The notes below the pieces were generated by a model. That model saw only the letters and a program-made list of their open reading frames with translations, had not been told where the DNA came from and ran no database searches. DNA of 23,534 bases from Bordetella parapertussis (GTDB lineage: Bacteria; Pseudomonadota; Gammaproteobacteria; Burkholderiales; Burkholderiaceae_C), in the NCBI GenBank assembly GCA_945878355.1, contig CAMCTC010000075.1, positions 1 to 23,534 on the forward strand, in the 5' to 3' direction. This document shows, piece after piece, positions 1-7,311 of the stretch; within the stretch, counting starts at the first letter, position 1; each line of letters begins with the position of its first letter. The translations under genes and the position numbers were made by a program.

Positions 1-2
1 GG

Positions 3-179
3 GATCGACCCGACATCGCGTCGAAGTACTGGAAAGGCGTGCTGTGGTCGCCGTCGTACTTCGTCGTCAGCGCAGGCGGTGCGCCCCTGGAAACCATCAA
101 GGCTTACGTCGAGGCGCAGCGCGCGTCCTCGGCACCGTCAGCAGCCCTCGCGGGCTGCCCCTCTACCTCCCCTCCATGA
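3..179 (+). mobile_element. IS200/IS605-family transposase TnpA, C-terminal end (gene enters from left edge)
   Basis: Frame 3 is open from the window edge to TGA at 177-179 and encodes 58 residues. The segment reading YWKGVLWSPSYFVVS followed by GGAPLETIKAYVEAQ is the conserved C-terminal end of Y1 (HUH) single-strand transposases of the IS200/IS605 family. The Tyr in the AYVEAQ helix aligns with the catalytic tyrosine that forms the 5'-phosphotyrosine link to DNA; the HUH metal-binding motif would lie upstream, outside the window. A short Ala/Ser/Pro-rich tail follows. A perfect hairpin at 141-158 lies inside the last codons, as expected for the right end of such elements. Whether the copy is intact cannot be told. 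It ends 25 bp before the next gene's start, so the insertion borders that gene's control region. Confidence 0.85.
141..158 (+). repeat. Perfect 7-bp hairpin, probable IS200/IS605 right-end recognition structure
   Basis: GCAGCCC (141-147) and GGGCTGC (152-158) are exact reverse complements around a TCGC loop. TnpA proteins of this family recognise imperfect or perfect hairpins near the element ends and cleave a few to about 20 nt away, so the right boundary would fall about 165-190. The location inside the last codons of the transposase supports this reading. No T-run follows, so a Rho-independent terminator is less likely. Confidence 0.6.
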
Positions 180-204
180 ATGGCGGGCTTTCGCGGGAAT
201 TCCG

Positions 205-2067
205 ATGAGTGGCAACACCGCCGGCGCGCCGGCATTTCGCAAGATGGACTGGCTACCGCGCGACATCGAGGTCGATCGTCGCGACGACGGCGTGATCGTT
301 CTGAAGTCGCGCTTTGCGCTCAAGCCTTACGAAAAACACATCCCGGCGTCGCTCGCCAAATGGGCGCTCGAGCGGCCCGACACAACCTGGCTGGCGCAGC
401 GCAAAGGCCCGGACCGCCAGTGGCGCAAGCTGTCGTATGGCGAGGCCAAACGCAGCGTCGATGCGCTGACCCAGGGCCTGCTCAATCTTGGGCTGGCACC
501 TGGCAGCGCAGTGGCAATCCTGTCGGGCAATTCGATCGAACACGCGCTGATGACGCAGGCGGCGATGCAGGCCTGCCTGCCGGTGGCGCCGATCTCGCCG
601 GCCTACTCGCTGATGAGCCAGGACCATGCGAAGCTGAAATACCTCTTCGGCCTGATCAAGCCGGCGGTGGTGATGGTGCAGGACGGGCCGATGTTCGAGA
701 AAGCGCTGAAGGCCTTGAACCTCGACGGCCGCACCGTCGTGCATGTCGACCGGCCTGCCGAGGGCATCGCCAGCATCAGTTTTGCAACGCTGTTGGCGAC
801 GCCGGTGACGGCCGAGGTCGACGCGGCCATCGATCGCATCAGACCCGAGACGACAGGCAAGCTGCTGTTCACCTCGGGGTCGACCGGCATGCCCAAGGCC
901 GTCATCAACACGCAGCAGATGATGTGCGCCAACGTGGCGATGGGCACGCAGGTTCGCCATCATCCCGACGGCCTGGACCCGGTCTACCTTGACTGGATGC
1001 CCTGGAACCACACGATGGGCGGCAACGCCTTGTTCAATTCGCTGCTGACCGAAGGTGGCACGCTCTACATCGACGACGGCCGGCCGACGCCAGGCCAGTT
1101 CGACGAGACCTTGCGCAATCTGCGCGAGATCTCGCCGACTTATTACGCCAATGCACCTGCGGGTTATGCAGCGCTGGCTGCAGCGCTCGAGACCGACGAA
1201 GCGCTGTGCCAAAGCTTCTTCAAGAACCTCGGCTTGATGGCCTATGGCGGGGCGCGGCTGCCCGACGACCTGTACGAGCGGATGCAGGCCTTGGCCGTTC
1301 GAACCACCGGCCAACGCATCGTCTTCTACACCGGTTGGGGTTCGACCGAGACCGCGCCGACCTCGACCGGCACTTATTGGGACACCGAGCGCGTCGGTCT
1401 GATCGGACTGCCATTTCCGGGCGTTGAGCTGAAGATGGTGCCCGCGGGGCCGGCCTATGAGTTGCGGCTGCGCGGCGTCCATGTCACGCCGGGCTACTTT
1501 GACCAGCCTGAACTGACCCGCGCGGCTTTCGACGATGAGGGTTTTTATTGCATCGGCGACGCCGGTACCTTCGTCGACCCGCAAGACCCAGCGCAAGGTC
1601 TGATCTTTGCCGGCCGTGTCGCCGAGGAGTTCAAGCTGATGACCGGCACCTTCGTGCAGGTCGGCGCACTGCGCACCGACGCGATCGCCGCGACCACGCC
1701 TGTCCTGCTCGACGCGCTCGTCACGGGGCAAGACCGCCCGTTTGTCGGCCTGCTGGCCTGGCCCAACCTGCCGGCCTGTCGACAGATCATCGGCGACCCC
1801 GATGCCAGCTTCGATGCCGTGGTCAGCCATCCGGAACTGCTGGCCCGACTCAGGCAAGGCCTGGAAGCCCACAACGCGTCGACCGGCGGCGCGAGCAGCC
1901 GGCGCATCGCGCGCGTGATGCTGATGACCGAACCGCCGTCTATCGACGGCAACGAACTCACCGACAAGGGCTACATCAACCAGCGCGCGGGTCTGGGCCG
2001 CCGCGCCGCGCTGGTCGATAGGCTGTATGCCGATCCGCCCGGCGACGACGTCATCGTGCTGGGCTGA
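205..2067 (+). CDS. Feruloyl-CoA synthase-like acyl-CoA ligase (AMP-binding)
   Basis: An ANL-superfamily adenylate-forming enzyme of 620 aa. It should activate an aromatic or other carboxylate (ferulate-like) to its CoA thioester with ATP. Visible motifs: the phosphate-binding loop TSGSTGMPK (about 223-231), the adenine/acid-binding GWGSTET (about 377), hinge region GDAGTF (about 451) and a C-terminal FKLMTGTFV with the lysine near 477. The FKL-TGT-V segment and the final TDKGYINQRA are typical of the feruloyl-CoA synthase branch and not of acetyl- or long-chain synthetases. ATG 205 is chosen because homology starts just after it and GGGA lies 6 nt upstream; an in-frame GTG at 79 would run inside the transposase gene. 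No enoyl-CoA hydratase/aldolase or vanillin dehydrogenase is nearby, so the substrate is unproven. The gene converges with the SDR gene, leaving 10 bp between stops. Confidence 0.8.
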   Translation: MSGNTAGAPAFRKMDWLPRDIEVDRRDDGVIVLKSRFALKPYEKHIPASLAKWALERPDTTWLAQRKGPDRQWRKLSYGEAKRSVDALTQGLLNLGLAPGSAVAILSGNSIEHALMTQAAMQACLPVAPISPAYSLMSQDHAKLKYLFGLIKPAVVMVQDGPMFEKALKALNLDGRTVVHVDRPAEGIASISFATLLATPVTAEVDAAIDRIRPETTGKLLFTSGSTGMPKAVINTQQMMCANVAMGTQVRHHPDGLDPVYLDWMPWNHTMGGNALFNSLLTEGGTLYIDDGRPTPGQFDETLRNLREISPTYYANAPAGYAALAAALETDEALCQSFFKNLGLMAYGGARLPDDLYERMQALAVRTTGQRIVFYTGWGSTETAPTSTGTYWDTERVGLIGLPFPGVELKMVPAGPAYELRLRGVHVTPGYFDQPELTRAAFDDEGFYCIGDAGTFVDPQDPAQGLIFAGRVAEEFKLMTGTFVQVGALRTDAIAATTPVLLDALVTGQDRPFVGLLAWPNLPACRQIIGDPDASFDAVVSHPELLARLRQGLEAHNASTGGASSRRIARVMLMTEPPSIDGNELTDKGYINQRAGLGRRAALVDRLYADPPGDDVIVLG

Positions 2068-2077
2068 GGCCGCGGCG

Positions 2078-2854
2078 TCAGAACTTGGTGTAGCCGCCGT
2101 CGATGACGAACTGCTCGCCGGTGGTGTAGGACGATGCGTCGCTGGCCAGGTAGACCGCGATGCCGCCGAAGTCGTCGATCTCGCCCCAGCGCCGGGCCGG
2201 GATGCGCGGCAGCACCGCGTCGGCGAACTTCGGGTTGTTGACCGAGCGCTCGGTCATGTCGGTGACGATCCAGCCCGGCAGGATCGAGTTGACCCGGATC
2301 CGGTGGCGCGCCAATTCCACCGCCAGCGCGCGAACATAAGAGGTCACCGCGCCTTTGGACGCGCCGTAGTGGCTGCTGCGTGCCGCGCCCTCGACCGCCG
2401 CGGTGCTGGCGGTGGCGATCAGCGAGCCGCCCTCGCCGCGCTCGACCATGTGTCTGGCGGCGGCGCGGAAGGTCAGGAACACGCCCTCGACGTTGATGCG
2501 CTGGATGCGGCGGAACTCTTCCAAGCTCATGTCGAGCATCAGCGTGCCCTTGCCGCCGATACCGGCATTGGCGTAGCAAGCGTCGACCCGTCCCAGCGCC
2601 GCCACGGAAGCCGCGAAAGTGCTGTCGATCTGGGCCTCGTCGCCGACGTCGCAGACGAAGGCATGGACGCGCGACGCATCGCCGCATTCGGACGCCAGCG
2701 TCGCCTTGGCCTTGGCGGTCTTGTCCGGGTTCGACCCCCAGACCGCCACCGACGCGCCAGAGGCCAGCAGCGCGCGCGCCATGCCGTAGCCGATGCCGCC
2801 GTTGCCGCCCGTGACGATGGCGCCGCGGCCGCTGAGATCAAAGGGTTTGTACAT
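2078..2854 (-). CDS. SDR-family NAD(P)-dependent oxidoreductase
   Basis: A classical short-chain dehydrogenase/reductase of 258 aa, the usual length for the family. It has the cofactor loop TGGNGGIG (15-22), a DV pair near 69-70, the NAG motif (96-98), and a catalytic set with Ser near 150, Tyr163 and Lys167 (YGASK). The segment PGWIVTDM and the closing GGYTKF, following DG, are typical of the 3-oxoacyl-ACP reductase/glucose dehydrogenase-like branch. Family reaction: reversible oxidation of a secondary alcohol to a ketone in the cytoplasm; the substrate cannot be predicted. ATG 2854 is preceded by GAGGAG at 2866-2861 with 6-nt spacing. It converges with the acyl-CoA ligase gene and diverges from the phosphatase gene across 127 bp, so it is probably its own transcript. 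Confidence 0.9.
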   Translation of the reverse strand: MYKPFDLSGRGAIVTGGNGGIGYGMARALLASGASVAVWGSNPDKTAKAKATLASECGDASRVHAFVCDVGDEAQIDSTFAASVAALGRVDACYANAGIGGKGTLMLDMSLEEFRRIQRINVEGVFLTFRAAARHMVERGEGGSLIATASTAAVEGAARSSHYGASKGAVTSYVRALAVELARHRIRVNSILPGWIVTDMTERSVNNPKFADAVLPRIPARRWGEIDDFGGIAVYLASDASSYTTGEQFVIDGGYTKF

Positions 2855-2860
2855 GCAGGT

Positions 2861-2866
2861 CTCCTC
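2861..2866 (-). promoter_or_regulatory. Ribosome binding site for the SDR gene
   Basis: The minus strand reads GAGGAG six bases before ATG 2854. This strong Shine-Dalgarno sequence fixes the SDR start. Confidence 0.75.
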
Positions 2867-2981
2867 GCTGGGGTGGTTGTGACGTCGATCAAATCAGCCG
2901 AAGATGATATTCCCGCACCCGCCGCGCCGCCTGAACACAAGCGACAGCGCCTCGGCCGCCTGGCGCAGCACAATCAGGCCC

Positions 2982-3731
2982 ATGCCGCAACATTCCGACC
3001 GCCATGTGCCCCTGCAAGGGGCGACCAATTTCCGCGACCTCGGGGGCTACCCCGGCCATGGTTCGCGCCCGCTGCGATGGCGCAAGCTGTTTCGCTCAGA
3101 CCACCTGGCCGGACTGACCGATGCCGACCATGCGGTGCTGGCGGGGCTGGGGCTGGCCAGGACGATCGACTTCCGCGGCGAGGCCGAGCGTGCTGCAACG
3201 CCCTACCGGCTGCCCGGTGTGGTCCAGCATTCGCTGGTCATCGAGCCCGCCGTCGTCCAGCGTATGCAGGACTTGGCGGCTGCTGGGCGCCAACTCAGCG
3301 CCGCGGTGGTCGTCGAGTTGATGAAAGACCTGTACCGGGCGATGGTCACCGACCATGCGCACCGCTTTGCCGAGATGTTCGACCTGCTGCTGCAATCCGA
3401 TACACCGGCTGTGCTGCACTGCACCGCCGGCAAGGACCGGACAGGCGTCGGCTCGGCCTTGATCCTGCTGGCGCTGGGCGTGTCGCGCGAACTGGTGCAG
3501 CAGGACTTCATGCTGACCAACCAGTTCTACAAGCGTCCGCCGGTGCCTCCTAGCGACACACCAGCCGACGCGCTGGCGGTGCTGTGGCGGGTGCAGCAAG
3601 GCTTTCTTGAGGCTTCGCTGCAGGCGGTGGACACAGAGCACGGCGGCGTCGATGCTTACCTGCGCCAACGCCTGGGCCTGAGCAAGGCCTCGCTCGAGGC
3701 GCTGGCAACGCGCTATCTGCAAAACGCATAG
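2982..3731 (+). CDS. Tyrosine-protein phosphatase (Y_phosphatase3-type)
   Basis: A 249-aa cytoplasmic protein with the cysteine-phosphatase loop HCTAGKDRTG (Cys147 nucleophile, Arg153 phosphate-binding). The N-terminal NFRDLGGY (about 16-23), RSDHL and TIDFRGEAE segments are hallmarks of the bacterial tyrosine/phosphoinositide phosphatases related to Mycobacterium PtpB and Listeria LipA. Family reaction: hydrolysis of phosphotyrosine, and in some members phosphoserine/threonine or phosphoinositides. ATG 2982 is chosen because the conserved region begins about 14 residues later; an in-frame ATG at 2904 would add 26 residues that look like translated intergenic DNA. The RBS before 2982 is weak (CAGG). 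Its stop is 20 bp from that of the convergent lipoprotein gene. The substrate is unknown. Confidence 0.88.
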   Translation: MPQHSDRHVPLQGATNFRDLGGYPGHGSRPLRWRKLFRSDHLAGLTDADHAVLAGLGLARTIDFRGEAERAATPYRLPGVVQHSLVIEPAVVQRMQDLAAAGRQLSAAVVVELMKDLYRAMVTDHAHRFAEMFDLLLQSDTPAVLHCTAGKDRTGVGSALILLALGVSRELVQQDFMLTNQFYKRPPVPPSDTPADALAVLWRVQQGFLEASLQAVDTEHGGVDAYLRQRLGLSKASLEALATRYLQNA

Positions 3732-3751
3732 GCTGCAGCAGCGACACCGGC

Positions 3752-4588
3752 CTAACGGCTGGCGAAGAACACGAAGGACTTGTCGTTGCTGCTGTTCTTG
3801 GACAGCATGATGAGTTGTGACTTGGCGTTGTTCATGGCCTGCAGCAGGCCGATGCCGCGGTATTGGACCGCTGCATCCTTGCAGGCGCTGCCTGCGAGCA
3901 AGGCGATGTCGAAAACGTTCTCGCCAGTGATGCCTGGCGCCCGTGGGTTGATGCTGCCGGTGAGGATGCAGGCGCCGTTGGTCACCTTCAAGCCCGATGC
4001 GGCATCGATCGTGACAGTGGCTGTGGCCCCAGGCACCACGGTGCCGGCCCATGTGCCCACGACATCGGCGAGTTTGGCCGAGATGTTGTACTGGTAGGCC
4101 ACGGTCGGCGCTGGTGCGGAGGTGAATGCCGCCGCGCCGCTGCTGGAGCTGATGTTGCCGTTCAGGCTCTTGCCCGCCGCATAAGGGGCGGTCACGGCGA
4201 CCGGGGTGATGTTCAGGGTGCCATGGAAATCCAGCGCGTCGATCGAGTTGAAGCGCATGCTGGAGACGCTGCCTGTGCCCTGGACGAAGCCTTCAACATT
4301 GCTGAACCCCACCCAGGTGTTGGCCCCTGTCGGGCTGCTGGGGTTGGCCGTGCCGTAGACCATCCAGAATTGACCGTCATGCAAGATGCTGGTGGCCATC
4401 AGCGTGGCTGAAGACCTGTTGCCATGCCACAGGCCTTCGAGCACCGTGATCGAGTCGGGCGTGGTGCTGCCGCCGCAGCCCGGCAGCAGGCCGATGCCAG
4501 CAGCCAGACAGGCTGTGGTGACGAGACTCAGGCTAGAGCGATTCCAAAACAAGCGCACCTTGGCTCTCCAATTAGTTGCAAACAGCAT
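3752..4588 (-). CDS. Putative lipoprotein of unknown function
   Basis: I do not recognise a family. From ATG 4588 the product is 278 aa. A positively charged start (Arg/Lys through residue 17) leads into a hydrophobic stretch and the lipobox-like LPGC with Cys38, so export and lipid attachment are likely; Pro at position -2 is not ideal. The mature part is rich in Gly, Ala, Ser and Thr with alternating hydrophobic residues, consistent with beta structure. The pattern GLWHGN near its start and GTWAGTVV midway suggest two related beta modules. Two cysteines (in GACILTG and GSACKDA) could form a disulfide. An in-frame TTG at 4630 would extend the protein by 14 residues ahead of the signal; 4588 gives the more natural signal peptide, though neither start has a clear RBS. 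It is flanked by unrelated genes. Confidence 0.7.
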   Translation of the reverse strand: MLFATNWRAKVRLFWNRSSLSLVTTACLAAGIGLLPGCGGSTTPDSITVLEGLWHGNRSSATLMATSILHDGQFWMVYGTANPSSPTGANTWVGFSNVEGFVQGTGSVSSMRFNSIDALDFHGTLNITPVAVTAPYAAGKSLNGNISSSSGAAAFTSAPAPTVAYQYNISAKLADVVGTWAGTVVPGATATVTIDAASGLKVTNGACILTGSINPRAPGITGENVFDIALLAGSACKDAAVQYRGIGLLQAMNNAKSQLIMLSKNSSNDKSFVFFASR

Positions 4589-4684
4589 GCCGAGCAGATC
4601 GGCCCAGTGTAGTGTTTGATTTTCCGTCAAGCCTTCGAGCCTCTCGGCCGGCGCGTCGCGTTTGACCGCGGCCTTGCGGCAAGG

Positions 4685-4978
4685 TCAAACGCCTTCGATG
4701 ATCCGCATGTCGCGGACCACGGCGTTCTTGCCCAGTGCGGCCAACGCCTCCTGGTAGCCTGGGCTGGCATACGCGGCCAGCGCCTGGGCCACGGTTTCGA
4801 ACTCGATCAAGACCAGGCGCTGCATGATGCCCGCCTCCTTGGTCGCTGCAGGCAGGCCGCGGGCCAGAAACTTTGCGCCGGCAGCGGTCAGCGCGGGGCC
4901 CGCCAGCTTGGCATAGGCGGCCAGCGCATCGGTGTCCTTGACTTCGTGGTAGGCACTGACCCAGTAGGCTTTGGTCAT
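4685..4978 (-). CDS. DUF1330 domain-containing protein
   Basis: A 97-aa protein covering one DUF1330 domain, a ferredoxin-like alpha/beta fold of the dimeric alpha-beta barrel group. It opens with KAYWVSAYHEVKD, followed by an Ala-rich helix and the characteristic segment VLIEFETVAQALAAY-SPGYQEA. No catalytic residues are established for the family, and no function is assigned here. ATG 4978 has AAAGGA (4991-4986) with 7-nt spacing; an in-frame TTG at 4981 immediately upstream is less likely. It reads away from the ABC transporter operon, with 249 bp between the two starts, and lies 96 bp upstream of the lipoprotein gene on the same strand. Confidence 0.88.
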   Translation of the reverse strand: MTKAYWVSAYHEVKDTDALAAYAKLAGPALTAAGAKFLARGLPAATKEAGIMQRLVLIEFETVAQALAAYASPGYQEALAALGKNAVVRDMRIIEGV

Positions 4979-4985
4979 CAATAAA

Positions 4986-4991
4986 TCCTTT
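4986..4991 (-). promoter_or_regulatory. Ribosome binding site of the DUF1330 gene
   Basis: The minus strand reads AAAGGA 7 nt before ATG 4978, favouring this ATG over the adjacent TTG at 4981. Confidence 0.65.
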
Positions 4992-5187
4992 GAGAAGGGT
5001 TGGAAAGACAGGGTCTAGACATCGGCCCTCTCGGGTGTCGCCGTCGGTCCTGGAGGCAGGCCGGCCATCGGCGCGCTTCGGGCAAGCAAGCAGGCCGATG
5101 ATGCCAGCCTTCGTGGCCGGGCGTTGCCAGGCTGATCCCACCGCGCGGGCCTCGGCAGCGTCACCCAGGTGTCAGGGCATGCACCCA

Positions 5188-5215
5188 TTGCCGGTGCCGG
5201 GGTTGGCCCTAAGCT
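5188..5215 (+). promoter_or_regulatory. Candidate sigma70-type promoter of the ABC transporter operon
   Basis: TTGCCG (5188-5193) and TAAGCT (5210-5215) are separated by 16 bp. The pair resembles a degenerate -35/-10 and would place the start of transcription a few bases before ATG 5228, giving a very short leader. It is a visual match only. Nothing else is visible in the 249-bp gap 4979-5227 apart from the DUF1330 RBS. Confidence 0.3.
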
Positions 5216-5227
5216 CTGGGGCTGACG

Positions 5228-6292
5228 ATGAGCACCCTGATGCCTGTGACCACCGAGCCCCTGCGCTCAGCCGACCGCGTCGACGCGCTGCTCGAGTTGC
5301 GCGAGCTTGGCGTGTCTTTCCGAACTTCGGCAGGCGATCTGGCGGTCACCCGCGGGGTGTCTTTCCGCATCGCCCGTGGCGAGCGCATCGGCTTGGTCGG
5401 CGAGAGCGGCTGCGGCAAGACCGTCACCGGCCTGGCGATCATGCGGCTGCTGGCCGCCGACTCGGCGCGCATCTCCGGGCAAGTGCTGTTCGAGGGTCGA
5501 GACCTGGTCGGACTGTCGGCGCCGCAGATGCGCGCGCTGCGAGGGCGCGAGATCGCGATGATCTTCCAGGAGCCGATGAGCGCGCTCGACCCGGTCTTCA
5601 CGATCGGCCACCAGATCGGCCAAGCCTACCGGTCGCACTTCGCGGTGTCTCGGGCCGAGGCGCGCGAGCGCGCGGTGCACGCCCTCGACCAGGTCGGCAT
5701 TGCGCTGCCGTCGCGGCGCCACGACGAGTACCCGCACCAACTCTCGGGGGGCATGCGCCAGCGCGTGATGATCGCGATGGCGCTGGTCTGCGAGCCCAAG
5801 CTGCTGATCGCCGACGAACCGACCACCGCGTTGGACGTCACCGTGCAAGCCCAGATCACCGACTTGCTGCGCGACCTCAGCGAGCGCACCGGCACCGCGC
5901 TGCTGTTCATCACGCACGACTTGGGCGTGGTCGCCGAGACCTGCACACGGATGGTGACGATGTACGCCGGCGAGGTGGTCGAGGACGCGCCGGTCGACGC
6001 CGCGTTGGACCGACCGCGCCACCCCTACACCTCGGGGTTGTTGCGATCGCTGCCGCGCCTGACGCCCAGGCGCGCGCCGCTGGGTTTCATCCCGGGCCGC
6101 GTGCCAAGTGCTGCCGAGATGCCGGCGGGTTGCCGCTTCCTGCCGCGCTGCGGCCACGGTCTGGCAGGCTGCGACCAGCCCCAGGCGCTGCGCGTGCTGG
6201 CCCGAACGCCGTCGGATGGGCCGCTGGGCGAGCGCCGCGTGCGCTGCTGGCGCGCCGACGCGCTGCAGTTGCCAGGGTCGGTGAACCCATGA
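5228..6292 (+). CDS. Peptide-type ABC transporter ATP-binding protein (DppD/OppD-like)
   Basis: A 354-aa cytoplasmic ATPase of a PepT-family importer. The ABC domain shows Walker A GESGCGKT (58-65), a Q-loop in MIFQEPMSALDP, signature LSGGM (172-176), Walker B LLIADEP (192-198) with TTALD after it, and a switch histidine near 230 (ITHDLG). The C-terminal tail has the oligopeptide/dipeptide extension beginning RHPYTSGLL, plus a CRFLPRC-type cysteine cluster continuing to a further Cys, seen in DppD/OppD proteins that can carry an Fe-S cluster. It energises import together with the second ATPase. ATG 5228 is the first gene of the operon; its RBS is poor (GGGG about 7 nt away). Its TGA overlaps the next ATG (ATGA at 6289-6292). 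Confidence 0.93.
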   Translation: MSTLMPVTTEPLRSADRVDALLELRELGVSFRTSAGDLAVTRGVSFRIARGERIGLVGESGCGKTVTGLAIMRLLAADSARISGQVLFEGRDLVGLSAPQMRALRGREIAMIFQEPMSALDPVFTIGHQIGQAYRSHFAVSRAEARERAVHALDQVGIALPSRRHDEYPHQLSGGMRQRVMIAMALVCEPKLLIADEPTTALDVTVQAQITDLLRDLSERTGTALLFITHDLGVVAETCTRMVTMYAGEVVEDAPVDAALDRPRHPYTSGLLRSLPRLTPRRAPLGFIPGRVPSAAEMPAGCRFLPRCGHGLAGCDQPQALRVLARTPSDGPLGERRVRCWRADALQLPGSVNP

Positions 6293-7311
6293 GCCCGATC
6301 GTCGAGGCGCGCGAGCTGCGCATCCTGTTCCCGACCCAGGACGGCCGCGCCACCGTCAAGGCGGTCGACGGGGTCAACCTGCAGGTGATGGCCGGTGAGA
6401 CCTTCGGCGTGATCGGTGAGTCGGGTTCGGGCAAGACCACGCTGGGACGCGCGCTGGTCTCGCTGATCAAGCCCAGCGCGGGCCAGGTGCTGCACGGTGG
6501 CGTCGACCTGGCCAAGGTGTCTAGTGCCGAGCTGAGGCTGCGCCGTCGCGAGCACCAGATCGTCTTCCAGGATCCGAACGCGGCGCTCAACCCGCGGCTG
6601 AGCATCCTCGACTCGGTGGTCGAGCCACTGCAGATTGCCGGCAGCGGCAGCGCCGAGTCCAGGCAGGCCGCGGCGCTGGCCGCGCTGTCGCGGGTCGGTT
6701 TGGCGCGCGAGTACGCTTCGCGCTACCCGCACCAGCTCTCGGGTGGGCAGAAGCAGCGCGTCAACATCGCCCGGGTGCTGACGCTGCGACCGAAGCTAAT
6801 CGTCTGCGACGAGGTGGTGGCCGCGCTCGATGTGTCGATACGCGGCGACATCCTGAACCTGTTCGCCGACTTGCAGCGCGAGCTCGGCCTGACCTATGTC
6901 TTCATCACCCACGACTTGTCGGTGGTCTCGCACATCAGTGACCGCATCGCGGTGATGTACCTCGGCCGCTTGCTCGAGCTCGGGCCCACCGACGAGCTCA
7001 GCGACCGGCCGCTGCACCCCTATACCCAGGCCTTGCTGTCGGCCGAGCCGGTGCCGCTGCCTGCAGCGCTGCGCACTGCGCGCCGCATCGTGCTCGAGGG
7101 CGAGATCCCCAGCCCGGTCGACCCGCCCTCGGGCTGCCGCTTCCGCACCCGCTGCCCGCACGCCAAGCCGCGCTGCAGCGACGAGCAGCCGGCCTGGCGC
7201 GAATTGCGGCCTGCGCATTGGGTGGCCTGCCATTTCGCCACGTCCGAGGGCCCACCGGCCGTCACCGAAGCACTGCAAGCTCAAGCCCGAACTTCACTGG
7301 AGATGACATGA
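6289..7311 (+). CDS. Peptide-type ABC transporter ATP-binding protein (DppF/OppF-like)
   Basis: A 340-aa second ATPase that should pair with the upstream DppD-like protein. Walker A GESGSGKT (43-50), the Q-loop in IVFQDPNAALNPRLS, signature LSGGQKQR, Walker B LIVCDE (followed by VVAALD) and ITHDLSVV are all present. The tail holds the family extension after LHPYTQALL and a cysteine-rich CRFRTRCPHAKPRC segment. The frame stays open well upstream (to about 4990), but the conserved protein starts at ATG 6289, inside the stop of the previous gene, which argues for translational coupling. Its own TGA (7309-7311) overlaps the ATG of the binding protein. Confidence 0.93.
   Translation: MSPIVEARELRILFPTQDGRATVKAVDGVNLQVMAGETFGVIGESGSGKTTLGRALVSLIKPSAGQVLHGGVDLAKVSSAELRLRRREHQIVFQDPNAALNPRLSILDSVVEPLQIAGSGSAESRQAAALAALSRVGLAREYASRYPHQLSGGQKQRVNIARVLTLRPKLIVCDEVVAALDVSIRGDILNLFADLQRELGLTYVFITHDLSVVSHISDRIAVMYLGRLLELGPTDELSDRPLHPYTQALLSAEPVPLPAALRTARRIVLEGEIPSPVDPPSGCRFRTRCPHAKPRCSDEQPAWRELRPAHWVACHFATSEGPPAVTEALQAQARTSLEMT

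Noticed and set aside
253..1872. Long open frame (539 codons) antisense to the acyl-CoA ligase gene
   Set aside because: Arg/Gln/His-rich translation without any motif; a by-product of GC-rich third positions opposite a clear ligase gene.
2904..2981. Longer phosphatase start at ATG 2904
   Set aside because: The extra 26 residues show no phosphatase homology and the ATG has no better RBS than 2982.
4990..6288. Possible large protein fused to the N-terminus of the second ATPase
   Set aside because: The frame is open, but it runs opposite in phase through the DppD-like gene with a Arg-rich, motif-free translation; the ATPase starts naturally at ATG 6289 in an ATGA overlap.
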